A stretch of DNA of 64,000 nt from Typha latifolia (lineage: Eukaryota; Streptophyta; Magnoliopsida; Poales; Typhaceae). Position numbers and translations under genes: made by a program. The DNA lies in the NCBI GenBank assembly GCA_019914945.1, contig CM034102.1, positions 8,607,501-8,671,500 of the forward strand. The letters are read 5' to 3'. Below are positions 10,105-20,099 of this stretch, piece by piece. A model generated the notes under the pieces. That model was not told where the DNA came from. It saw nothing but the letters and a program-made list of their open reading frames with translations, and searched no databases. The first letter of the stretch is position 1, and every line of letters begins with the position of its first letter.

Positions 10105-10939
10105 TGATACGATTCGGGCTTCACTGATGTCATCTCGAGCATGGATACACCTTAGGAATGTATTTGTTTGTTCTTTTAGTGTTTAATTCTTAAAAAAATA
10201 AGTTTTCTATATGTCACATTCGAACGTGGGTAGAGTGCGTTCGAATGTGCTTGTGAACGCCTGCATCAGGTTCGCACATCTAGAGAGTGCAAAATGTGCG
10301 TTCAAACACGGCGTTCGAACGTACCTGCGAATGCTTGCATCGCGTTCGCAAATCCAGAGAGTGGGAAATATGTGCGTTCGAATGCGATTGGACACATTCG
10401 AACGCGGTCAATGAAAATCTACTATTTTACGGTTAATAATTGCCATTTTGAATTGTTTGGTTAGCCTCTAAAGGTGTGGATGGCAACCATGGAATTATTA
10501 TTGAATAAATTAAGTTTTTGCCTTGTCTCCTTCGTCTTCTTCTCTCCCGTTCTCTCGTTTCCTAACGTCGCCCCTCTAGCCTTTCTCGACCAGCCAATCA
10601 CCCTAGTTTCCTCTCCCTTCTTCCAATCTATCCATCACTTTGCCCTAATCCTTCCATCAGCCACAACCCTTCCTCCACCACGTACTCGCCGGTGCCACCT
10701 CATTAACGCCGGTCCACCAACCTCTACCATCACCAGGGATTTTGTGCCTCCATCCACGGATCCTAAGACTGACCCCTCGACGATCGTTCACGAATTAGAT
10801 GATATCTCGAGATCCCAATATCCGATTCGCCGAAAACTTCATTCTGGAAAGATCTTTTCCGGGGCTACAACATATCAAAATCTCACATCGATCCGACGGT
10901 GGCATTTTTTAGGATCGATTTCCAAAGTTATACCTATCA
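10105..10939 (+). repeat. 3' LTR of A2, mosaic of A and C family sequence
   Basis: Begins like an A LTR (TGATACGATTCGGGCTTCAC). The array at 10215-10410 and the core promoter region (GTTAGCCTCTAAAGGTGTGG, about 10461) read like a C LTR. From about 10500 it returns to A-type leader (CCTTGTCTCCTTCGTCTTCT). The last ~20 bp are degenerate (...CTATCA at 10939) and contain no primer-site copy. Exchange between the two families is the simplest explanation. Confidence 0.75.
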
Positions 10940-11144
10940 TATAAAGAGCAACCTGTGAAGTTCCTTGCTAGGAGAGATAAGGTACTGAGAACCAAAGTTA
11001 TACCTGTAGTAAAATTTTTGTGGAGAAACCATGCAGTAGAAGAGGCATCTTAGGAGCATGAGGATGAGATACGATCCAAATATCCAGAATTGTTTAGAGG
11101 TATGTAAATTTCAAGGTCGAATTTTTATAAGAGGGGAAGGAAAA
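10940..11144 (+). pseudogene. Tekay-like chromovirus pol C-terminus and polypurine tract
   Basis: End of a Del/Tekay-type polyprotein: KVLRTKVIPVVKFLWRNHAV-EEAS, a stop, then EHEDEMR, the chromodomain-proximal tail typical of this lineage (LVKVLWRNH-x-EEATWE-x-EDEM). A purine-rich run (GAGGGGAAGGAAAA, 11131-11144) is the likely polypurine tract, directly before LTR start TGTAATAACCC. Confidence 0.85.
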
Positions 11145-11385
11145 TGTAATAACCCAAGTAGTAAAAAAAAGCTGCAAACGCCCCAACCAACCACACTGTG
11201 GCCGGCCTCGTGCCTAGCATGTTTTGCATGCTATGGCAGCTGTGGAGGTGCCACACACCTCCACCGAGCCATTTTCCTTGGCGCTGCGGGGACAGTCGAG
11301 GTGGGACCCAGCCCATCGGCCACTCTGCTGCCGCCACGTGACCACCCTCTCTCTCTCTCTAATTTTCTCTTTCTCCTCCCCTCAT

Positions 11386-14172
11386 TGTAACACCCCAAAA
11401 CTAAAAAAAAAATCCCGTGACGCACGCGCCGTCACAGGCGCCTGCCACTCTGCCTCCCCCTCCTCCTCTTCTTCTTCTTCTTCTTCCCCTTCCCTTGCCG
11501 TGCATGCCATCTCTCTCTCATCTTCTTATCTCCTTCCCATCACCGCAGCCACCTCGATCCTCCCCCTATTTTTCTTCTCCTCCACCGCATTGCCTCTCTT
11601 CCTCTCTCTCGTGGTTGCCGACGCCGGAGTCGACAGCCTCGGAGCCGCCGAAGCCCCGGACCAAGAGCCTTCGAGCTTGCCGACCAACCCCGCCTTTTTC
11701 GGTTAGCCTCCCCCCTGCCATTAATTTTGATAGTGTAACCCCCCCTCCCTCGCCGTCGTCGGAGCCCACGACGGCCAACGACCTCGCGTCTAGCCGCCGA
11801 TCCGAGAAGCCCCGGTGGAGGGAGAGAAGCCATCTCTGGGCTTCGGGCCCTCGTTGAGGACAGGAGGCACCTCTATGGCCGCCGGCCATGGAGCGCGGCC
11901 CGTTGCCGTCGGCCCTTCTCCTCCTCTCTTTCTCTCCTTTCCCCTCTTTCCCTTTTCTTTCCCCCTTCTTACCCGTCAGTCTCGTGGCCGTGCTGCCGGC
12001 CTCGTGCTGCGCCGCCGACCTCGCACTGCGCCGCCGGCCCCGTGCTGTGCCGTCAGCCTCGTGCCGCGCCGCCAGCGTCGCAGCCCTCAGGCTTTCCTCT
12101 CGTCCTACTGTCTCCCTCCCTCTAAAGAGATGGGGGTGGGAGATGGGTGTTGGTGGGCTACAGGCCGCAGCCCACCTGGACTTGGTTTTGGGTGGGCTGT
12201 AGGCCGCAGCCTACCTGGACTGGTCTCGGGTGGGCTGCAAGGCGCAGCCCACCTGGCCTTGGACCCGGGTGGGCTGCAGGCTGCAGCCCATTAGCCCAAT
12301 GTTGGGTGGGCTGCAGTCTTCAGCCCACTATTCCAACCTTGGTGGGCTGTGGTTGGGCCCCCAGCCCACCAAGGCCCCGTTGCTATTTGGGTTGGGTTTG
12401 AGCCTACCCATTGCCTCTAGCCTAGCCCATTTGGGGCCATTTGGACCCTATAACCTTGTTTATCTTTTTTTTCACCTGATTTGATTAGCTTGATCCCTCG
12501 TAATGACAATCTAGTATCATGTGAATTTTTGGATAACATAAGACTCCTCGTAATGACAATCTATTAGTTCGCTAATCTTACATATGGCTTACTTGCGTGA
12601 ATTAATAGGATTGACACCGCGTGAGAAGGATTTTGGGATTCCGGAGGAGCCGGCTAGCTGACGAGTTTTACCATACTGTGGAGACCCCCCAGGCGAGTAG
12701 AGTTATACAAATCTAGAATAACATAATTACAGTCATTATACCTGTCATGACACTGTAGGAAATGTCGGTATTAATGCATGCAGTTAGTACACCATGTCAT
12801 ATATTTTGCATATGTAGTTATTAATAACCTGCTCATCATAATATTATGAGAATGTTAATGTAGCATAAACATTAGTGTGAATATGCTTTACATGTGTCCT
12901 ATATGGTATACCATTGCATAGATGTATGATTGCTGTGAATATAGAATGTAATGATCATGATGACTATAACATGCTTTATACACTCATAAACACTGCACCA
13001 CTTTCACCTATCATTAGTAGTCGAATTCTGACTAGGCAGTACCCTTACTCACTCAGCCCAGGGTTAAGGGTAGAGTGTATCTTATATGACTATACTATTA
13101 ATAGCCTGCACCTGAGGTCGGGAAGCCTGTGTGGCATTCAGGTAGTTATACTGCATAGTTAGGACTAGATTATGATGATAGAAGAACATGATTGTGAGGC
13201 GGGGATATAACTCTAGCAGTACTCGACGACGCAAGGTTAGGGCGTCTGATTATGAGCCGAGGGCTCCCGATTCTCCCGCCGAGGGCGGTGATGATTTAGA
13301 GAGAGTGAGATATGGGCTTACGACCGAGGTCCTTAGTCTGATGGCCACAGACAACCGGTCACATGTAGTGTCGCCATACACGTGTAGGTGACATTACCGC
13401 TAGATGTGTATATATCCCCCCTCGATGTATGAGATGATGGTTGATTATTTCTTCAGAGTATTTACCCTGTGTGGTGAATAGCTCGATGAGCGATGATAAG
13501 TATGATTAATGCTTTGGTAGGCCTGAGATGACTTAACTGCTATTTTATTGCTGTGCATAACATGTAAAACCTATGATTAAGATGTGTACGAATAAGAGAT
13601 TGTATCAAGCTTTATATCTGTGTGAACTTATCATGATACGTTTAGGAGCTAGCATGTTCCAGGATAGTGACTGGTAATCTTTATCGATTGCATTGATTCA
13701 GTAAATTGTGGTAAGTCTTTTCAATAAGCATATCGTTATCGTTAGCAAATATAGGCATACATTGGATATACACGTGTGATTTCATTATTTTAGATTGTAT
13801 GGATCCTACTCGCTGGGCTGTAAGCTCACCACCTCGTGGTGGTATTATTTTCAAAGCTAGGGGACGCAGGTGCGGGTAGCGAGGAGTACCTGCTTTTCCT
13901 TTTCAGTAGGTTTGTTAGTTGTGTTAAGCCCCTACGAGGGCGTGATGATGATGTTGTATTTTGGACTTTAGCATTGTATTTTGGATGTATATTTAGAAGG
14001 CTTGTTGTGGCCTGTGGACTTGTATCCGGACTCTTATAGTTGAGTTTGTTTATGGTAAAATTATGTTGTTGTGTGACTTGTGAAATCCTTGTACTGACAG
14101 GTCATGTGATGCACCGCGGGGGGGGATTTACCCACGCGGTTCACACGTGTATTTGGAGGTTTGGGTGTTTCA
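11386..14172 (+). mobile_element. Solo LTR, long Tekay-like type (2787 bp), TSD CTCAT
   Basis: Ends TGTAACACCCC and GGGTGTTTCA, flanked by perfect 5-bp target duplications CTCAT (11381-11385 and 14173-14177). It has a CT-rich 5' part, a GC-rich tandem-repeat block at 12148-12410, an AT-rich middle, and a 3' part with GGACGCAGGTGCGGGTAGCG typical of Del/Tekay LTRs. No internal domain remains, so it formed by LTR-LTR recombination. Reading frames inside have no recognisable domain. Confidence 0.9.
12148..12410. repeat. GC-rich tandem repeat in the solo LTR
   Basis: Five to six imperfect ~45-bp units built on GTGGGCTGCAGGCCGCAGCC followed by CACCTGGACTTGG. Each unit can fold on itself (GGGCTGCAG / CTGCAGCCC). 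Similar AGCCCGAGC repeats occur at 28780-28960. Confidence 0.8.
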
Positions 14173-14198
14173 CTCATTCTCTCAACCTCTCTCTCTAG

Positions 14199-14239
<41 letters not shown>

Positions 14240-14524
14240 TCTAGTTCCCCAATAGCCACCAACCGCCGAGAAGAGCCACCGTCAGCCCCTCTACCTTTGG
14301 TGCCGTTGACGATTCACCAGTTTGTAGATTCACCTTCAGTTTAGAAGTATTCATCCAGGATTGCTTTGTAAATGCGGTTGATGACTTCAGATATTCTTTC
14401 TTTTGTATACCTGCATAAACGAAGACAGTTTTATTATTATTTAAATTACTAGTGTATCCAACACCATACTTGTCTTTCCCAGAGATCTGAGCCTTTAGGA
14501 TCTCGTCAAGTTTGTTCTTCCCTT

Positions 14525-15553
14525 TTAGAAATGTACTTCCTTATTCAGTCGCTCTAGTTCAATTTCATTAGCCTTCATTTTATTTTTTACATTGTCAAGT
14601 TGTTTAGAAAGGTCTTTGACACGTTCAAGTTCCAATTTGTACTTCTCCTCAAATTGAATTCCTTCAAGTTCGATTACCTTGAGTCGTTGATGTAGTCTAA
14701 GATTGCTTTTCTTGAGTTTAAACGACTCCAGGTGCAGGTCATTATATGCCTTTTGTATTTCAGATTCATCTTCTTTAGCTGGTAACATATCCTGATCATC
14801 TGTACTATCAGTATCAACAACGAAATCAATTTTAACTAGAGAAGAGGGAAAAGCAACAAAGTTTTCTTCGTCTTTTTCAAAATCATCATCAGATTCATTT
14901 GAGTCATCCCAAGTAACTTTCATAGCTTTACCCTTCTTCTTAAGGAGATTAGGGCATTCTTGAGCTATGTGTCCAAAACCAGAATATTCAAAACATCGAA
15001 CTTTATTCTCAGAATTCTTATTTTTCTGTTTGACACCGTTGTTGCTCACACTTGTGTTCGAACTCGCAGTATTCTTTTTTTTCACAAATGCTTTGCTTTT
15101 CTCAAGTTTTTCAACATTCAACTTGTTTGGCTTCTGAAATAATTTATTAAACTTTTTGACGAACATGGCCAACATCTCCACATCTAAATCACCTTCATCA
15201 TTAGACTCATCTATACTTTGTTCAACTGTGGATAGGGCAATCCCTTTGGACTTCCTCAGTTTTGAAAGGCTGGACTCAAATATTTGTAGATTTCCTACCA
15301 ATTGTTCAACTTTCATAGAATCGATGTCCTTACTTTCCTCAATAGCTGTAACTTTCGCCTGAAACCTCTCTGGAAGAGACCTAAGGATCTTACGGACAAT
15401 TCTATTTTTAGGAATTTTCTTTCCTAAGTTGAAACTGGAGTTGACTATATCACTCAGCTTTGCATAAAACTCATCAAATGTCTCATTCTCCTCCATACGT
15501 AGAGTTTCAAAACTAGTAGTTAACCTCTGAAGTTTAGAAAGTTTTACAGCCAT
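14525..15553 (-). CDS. Co2 gag, main open segment (342 codons)
   Basis: Longest open part of the copia gag. It opens at the conserved MAVKLSKLQRLTTSFETLRM, continues through the capsid core (FDEFYAKLSDIVNSSFNLG), has acidic ELEE/DEGDLDVEML and basic linkers, and a knuckle CFEYSGFGHIAQEC whose second Cys is Tyr. The C-terminal ~90 residues are a strongly predicted coiled coil (KKSNLRLHQRLKVIE ... ELERVKDLSKQLDNVKNKMK), as in many plant copia gags. The true start lies upstream at 16887, separated by a stop-containing stretch and the inserted solo LTR, so the whole gene is dead even though this piece is open. Confidence 0.85.
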   Translation of the reverse strand: MAVKLSKLQRLTTSFETLRMEENETFDEFYAKLSDIVNSSFNLGKKIPKNRIVRKILRSLPERFQAKVTAIEESKDIDSMKVEQLVGNLQIFESSLSKLRKSKGIALSTVEQSIDESNDEGDLDVEMLAMFVKKFNKLFQKPNKLNVEKLEKSKAFVKKKNTASSNTSVSNNGVKQKNKNSENKVRCFEYSGFGHIAQECPNLLKKKGKAMKVTWDDSNESDDDFEKDEENFVAFPSSLVKIDFVVDTDSTDDQDMLPAKEDESEIQKAYNDLHLESFKLKKSNLRLHQRLKVIELEGIQFEEKYKLELERVKDLSKQLDNVKNKMKANEIELERLNKEVHF

Positions 15554-15803
15554 AGTTCCTTCGTGAGTAGTTTATAAGATCGTCTAAGCTTCTTTTGCTA
15601 TCTCACAAGTAGAGATTATTCTAAATTATTCCGAGGAAACACAACTAAAAATTGCATTTATTGTCTTACTATTCCATCCAACTTTTTCATAGTCTGACCT
15701 ATCCCATGACTCTATCAGTTTATTAGCAAGTTTATCATCCACCATGTACATTGGTGGACTACAACCGTTCAGAACGGCAAACCATACTCATTCATCTATA
15801 GAC

Positions 15804-16784
15804 TGATACGATTACGCCTCTGGCTATGGAGCTCTGATACCAGCTTGTTACGATCTCTCCTTTGGGGCTAAAGATCGATCTCTTCCGATTCTTAGATCTG
15901 GACTAGATCTTGCACGGAACTTTGAAATAAGATCCCGAAATATGCCGCCGTTGGATCGATGTGAAATTTTGATATGTTGTAGCCCTAGGAAAGAGCTTTC
16001 CAACAAATCAAGTTTCCGGCAAATCGAAGTTGTGGATCTCGAGATATCATCCGTTTAGTGGATAAACATCAGGATGCTCTGTTTTGGATTCGTGGATGGA
16101 GGCACGAGATCCTAGGTAATGATGGTTGGTGGAGGACCGGCGTTAATGGGGTGGCACCGGTGAAAAAGTGGTGGTGGATGGGTTATGGTTGATGGAAGGA
16201 TTAGGGCAAGTGTGAGATAGATTGGACGAAGGGGGAGAAGAGGGCCACCCCTAAGAGACTAGGGTGATTAGCCGGACGAGGGAGGTTAGAAGCGGCGTCG
16301 CCGGGGATTGAGAGAACAGGAGCGAAGAAGACGAAGGAGGCAAGGCAAAACTCAATCTCAATAATCAATAATCAATTTGGTTGCCTACCACATCCTTTTA
16401 TAGGCTAACCAACAACTCAAATTAACCCTAAAAACACAATTTTCGTCGACAGCGTTCTAACTCGCCCGACCGCGTTTGAACGCACCGAGTTCGCTCTTCT
16501 GGATTTGCGAACGCGATGCAGGCATTCGAACGTGCAATCGAACGCGCCTGTCGGTATTTGCGAACGCGATGCAGGCGTTCACAGTGCGTTTGAACGCATA
16601 GTACATTCTCTTCACCACGTTCACAACCCCGTTCACAAACCGCGTTCGAACTCACTCCACCCGCGTTCGAACGCGACTTACAGAAAACTTATTTTAATGG
16701 AAATTAAACACTAAAACATGAAATAAAACACTCCTAAAGTGAATCCATGCTCGAGACGACGTCGGTGAAGTCCGAATCGTATCA
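15804..16784 (-). mobile_element. Solo LTR of family A (981 bp), TSD TAGAC
   Basis: Starts TGATACGATTCGG at 16784 and ends ATCGTATCA at 15804, with perfect target duplications TAGAC at 15799-15803 and 16785-16789. Between the LTR body and the 15804 terminus lies a primer-site copy (CTGGTATCAGAGCTCC), so this copy is inside the LTR. U3 carries the TTCGAA array (16440-16680). It splits the Co2 gag between codons for YLKSI and the next segment. Confidence 0.93.
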
Positions 16785-16887
16785 TAGACTTCAAGTAAGC
16801 TCTCATCCTAGCTTTCCAATATCCATAATTTGATCCATCTAGGATAAGAGGTCTAATAGATGATGGTCCATCTCTATGAAAATCCAT
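16785..16887 (-). pseudogene. Co2 gag N-terminus (MDFHRDGPSS...)
   Basis: ATG at 16887 starts MDFHRDGPSSIRPLILDGSN followed by YGYWKARMRAYLKS, the N-terminal signature of copia gag (x-L-DGxNYxxWK). It runs to the insertion point of the solo LTR; the next coding piece resumes at 15803. Confidence 0.88.
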
Positions 16888-16935
16888 GCCTATCTGATCT
16901 CTCTCAAAGGTGAGAGAATCTGCTCTAATACCAAT

Positions 16936-17836
16936 TGAAAAAAACCCTAGACACAAGTATGTATCTAAATACTAGGCAATGATATCACTCGTTCGCTTAA
17001 GTAAAAGTCCGTAGAAATATTAAGAACGAAAGTAAAGATGAACGCCAAGATTTTAACGTGGAAAAACCCAAACGGGAAAAAACCACAAATCCAAACTCGG
17101 ATCAAAACTAATCACGAGAATAGTAGTAGTTACAAGACTGACTCACCAAACAACTCGTCGATCCAAACGACTTTGTTCCTCTCAGTCTTGCTCGCTAGAA
17201 CCCGCGATTCACTGCTTCTCGTGATTGAAGTCCAACCTCAGTAACCCTCGAGATTGATCTTTCGTCTAGATAGCCCTTAAGACGAAAGATTAGGTTTTGT
17301 AGATGAGTGGAACCTTGATAGTTGAAGAACCGATGTAGCCTCAAGAAGTCTCCTTCGATAATGCTTCTTCAACTACCCTCAAGATAGGGCATTACAATCC
17401 TTATATATGATCTCCAAGATAGAACCAAATCCAAGTCTTATCCGTACTCATGAAAGTCCAATTTTATCAAACTTAATTGGTGCGTTCGAACGCAGCCCGG
17501 GTGCGTTCGAACGACATGACTTGAACTCAGGTGCGTTCGAATGGGCCCGAGTGCATTCGAACATGACAACTTGAATTCTTCGGGTTGTGTTCGAACGCGT
17601 TTGTGAACGCAGTACTCGCATTCAAACGCGTTTGTGAACGCGGCTCTCTGTCTGTGTGAACGCAGTACCCGCGTTCGAACGCGTTTGTGAACGCAGTGTG
17701 AACTCGACAGCTTTTCTCCAATAATCTTGCAATTCTTCAAACCAGAAATATTCTAGACTTGTGTAAAGCTCATATACATGAAAAAAATACACTTAGAATA
17801 TTTTGTACACAATTGCGAACAAATAAAAACCTAACA
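16936..17836 (-). repeat. 5' LTR of Co2 (901 bp)
   Basis: Starts TGTTAGGTTTTTA at 17836 and ends ...TTTTTTCA at 16936, next to the primer site 16919-16933. A TTCGAA array lies at about 17475-17700. It is homologous to 737-1691 and 53040-54099. Confidence 0.87.
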
Positions 17837-18483
17837 TATCAGTTATGACATGTTATCTATTTTTCATTTATATGTCATTGAGGATGCATTTATATACTCA
17901 TCCATGACATAATGCTATTTCTGATTTATATTATCTAGTACATGATTTACTCTTTGTTCGGCTTCACTGATTCGGGGTAAGGTCTATTCACTAAGCCTTT
18001 AGCTCATGACTCTCCTTGTTTTCTCCTTTCCATCAACCTAGGTGAACGAGTGGAGCAGGATAAGTTGTCGTTAGTGTTATAAGCTAGATAAGTTGTCTTG
18101 TCTGATGTATTAGTGGATGTCCTCTAAAGTGTGTATGTATCATTGTCTTATAGTTTAGCAGGTGACTTTGTACTTGTATAATTATGTATATATATACCAC
18201 CGTTGTGTATATGTAGTTGTGAAAAGCTCTTGATGATGTGTTATAGCCTGTGTGGGGCCCAAGTAGGGTTATCTATATGCTATTGACAGTTAGACTTGAG
18301 TTATTCCTAGTTTAGATGTTGTGGATAAAATTATGATGTTGATATAGGTTTATGTGTTTGTCAATAACTGACCAAATGATCAGGTGCCATGTAGGCTCGT
18401 GCCGTGCACGTGTGGATAAAATTATGATTTTGATACAGGTTTATGTGTTTGTTAGTAACTAACCAAATAATCAGGTGCCATGT
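17837..18483 (+). repeat. Tekay-like LTR fragment with a ~93-bp tandem duplication
   Basis: AT-rich, no gene. TTCGGGGTAAGGTCTATTCA and nearby text are the reverse of 21260-21300 and 30295-30320, which places it inside a long Tekay LTR. At about 18319-18490 a block with GTGGATAAAATTATGAT ... CAGGTGCCATGTAGGCTC occurs twice in tandem. Confidence 0.6.
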
Positions 18484-18836
18484 AGGCTCTCTATGAATTT
18501 CATAGAAATGTCTTCCCAAACACGGTCAGGTATAGGTAAAAGTTGTAGTAATCCGACCAGTTTTAATGTAGTTGCCTTAGCCCTTTGGAAAACTTTACAA
18601 GCACGGACAAAACTCCTCACATCCTGCCTCAATCCTGGCCACGTGCAACTCTAAGATATCAAATAAGTCCTCAAGACACCCTCATGATTAGCCACTGGAG
18701 TTTGGTGGAAGTGCTCCAATAATTTCTGTCGCAATCCATTATTTGCGGGCACCCTAATGCATCCGCAGTCCCAGAGCAAACCGCCTCGATTCTCCAACTC
18801 TAGATGGCGCTCCGAATCATCCATCACCTCCTGCAA
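18484..18836 (-). pseudogene. C4 integrase N-terminus (H2C2 zinc finger)
   Basis: Minus-strand integrase start of a family C element: CGCIRVPANNGLRQKLLEHF then HQTPVANHEGVLRTY (two His of the H2C2 finger), then in the next frame CKVFQRA (second Cys of the pair lost) and WEDISMKFIES, where the first catalytic Asp of DDE (normally MDFIE) is Lys. Truncated at 18484. Confidence 0.8.
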
Positions 18837-19391
18837 CTATCTTAAAATATCTGGGTCAGATGTACATGAATACCTCAGCTCGTCAAGGAAAAAAAAAGTA
18901 GGAGAAGAATAGGCTGCAAGGTCGGCGGTATCGAGTTGGCGCGATAATGCATCCACTGCTCTATTTTCCATTCCCTTCTTGTATTAGATTTCATAATCAT
19001 ATCCCAGCAATTTTATGACCCATCTCTGCTGCGCCAACGTATGTATGCACTGTCCCATAAAGCATGAAAGGCTCCTTTGATCGGTTCAGATAATGAATTG
19101 TGTACCGTTCAAATAAGGCCTCCACTTGGTCATCGCATGCAGGAATTGCCAACATCGATAACTTGATAATTGCTAAGATTTTTGTGATAAAGCCTTACTA
19201 AGAAAGGCTATGGGACATCCTCCTTGGATTAGTATAACTCCTATGCCAACACCCGACGCATCACATTCCACAATGAACTCTTTTGTGAAGTCCGATAGCG
19301 CTAAAATGGGTGCCGTCGTCACTACTATTTTCAAATTTTCAAAGGCTGAAGTGGCTTCATCCGTCCATCTAAAAGAGTCCTTCTTCAACAA
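18837..19391 (-). pseudogene. C4 RNase H and linker
   Basis: RNase H remnants: FRWTDEATSAFENLKIVVTT, APILALSDFTKEFIVECDAS (catalytic Asp in CDAS present), CPIAFLSKALSQKS, then a stop and damaged QQRW / LLGYDYEI landmarks down to the linker. Homologous to 40050-40384. Confidence 0.82.
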
Positions 19392-19433
19392 AGAAGTGAG
19401 AGGAGTAGCGATCTTGTCATATCTGGCAATGAA

Positions 19434-20099
19434 TCATCGATAATATCTGGTCAGCCCCAAAAATGCAACCTTTTGAGGATTCGCTGCTAAACAATCTGCT
19501 GAAATGATATGGCCTAAATACTCCATTTGTGGTACTCCCCATAGGCCCTTGGACTTCTTGATCTGCAATTGGTTTTGCTTCAACAAATTCAGCACGTCCT
19601 TCAAATGCTGCCAATGCTCCAATTCAGTCCTGCTATACACCAAAATGTCGTCTAAAAATACGAAAATATACCTTCGCAATAGAGGCTGAAATATATCATT
19701 CATGAGGCCTTGAAAGGTAGCTAAAGTATTGGTGAGACCAAAAGGCATCACCTGGAACTCGTAATGCCCATCAGAAGTCTGAAATGCAGTTTTGTGCACA
19801 TCCGCAGGGTGAACTCTAATTTGATGATACCCGTCCCTCAAGTCAAGCTTAATAAATATAGTTGCCCTTGCAAGCTCGTCTAGCAACTCCTCGATAACCG
19901 GCATAGGATACCGGTTCTTAACGATAATAGCGTTTAGTGCTCGATAGTTGACACAAAAATGCCATATCTTATCCTTCTTTTGCACCAATACCATGGGAGA
20001 TGAGTATGAGCTATGACTTGGTTGAATAAGGCCTTGCTCCAACATCTCGGCTACCATATTTGAGATTACTTTTTTTTGCCCATGTGGATACCGATATGG
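19434..20099 (-). pseudogene. C4 reverse transcriptase, truncated by an A LTR
   Basis: 207-codon segment: [87 protein letters not shown]. Catalytic aspartates are present. After NPQKVA about 15 codons are deleted before FLGLTRYYR. The upstream part (PYRYPHGQKKVIS) is cut at 20099 by the A6 LTR. Confidence 0.88.

Larger units (their letters stand above)
7984..10939 (+). mobile_element. Ty3/gypsy element A2, 5' truncated, no integrase
   Basis: Plus-strand interior starting in the gag-protease linker (7984), then protease, RT, RNase H, and a 3' LTR at 10105. The 5' LTR and gag are missing, cut at the A1 LTR border. Like A1 it goes from RNase H directly to the pol end and polypurine region (GGTTGTGGAAGCGTGGTGGA, 10084-10103) with no integrase. 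Its frames carry several stops. Confidence 0.85.
11145..14340 (+). repeat. Tekay-like 3' LTR split by a solo LTR
   Basis: LTR start TGTAATAACCCAAG at 11145, then an imperfect palindrome (TGCCTAGCATG...CATGCTATGGCA, 11212-11239) and CT-rich sequence to 11385. It resumes at 14178 with a CT repeat (about 14199-14233) and CCACCAACCGCCGAGAAGAG to about 14340, where copia gag begins. The gap is the solo LTR 11386-14172. The 3' part of this LTR is lost. Confidence 0.75.
14341..17836 (-). mobile_element. Copia element Co2: LTR, primer site and gag, 3' truncated
   Basis: Minus-strand copia: 5' LTR 16936-17836, primer site 16919-16933 (TGGTATTAGAGCAGA), gag start at 16887, gag continuing across a solo A LTR (15804-16784) to about 14341. 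All of pol and the 3' LTR are missing; the sequence joins a Tekay LTR at about 14340. Confidence 0.87.
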
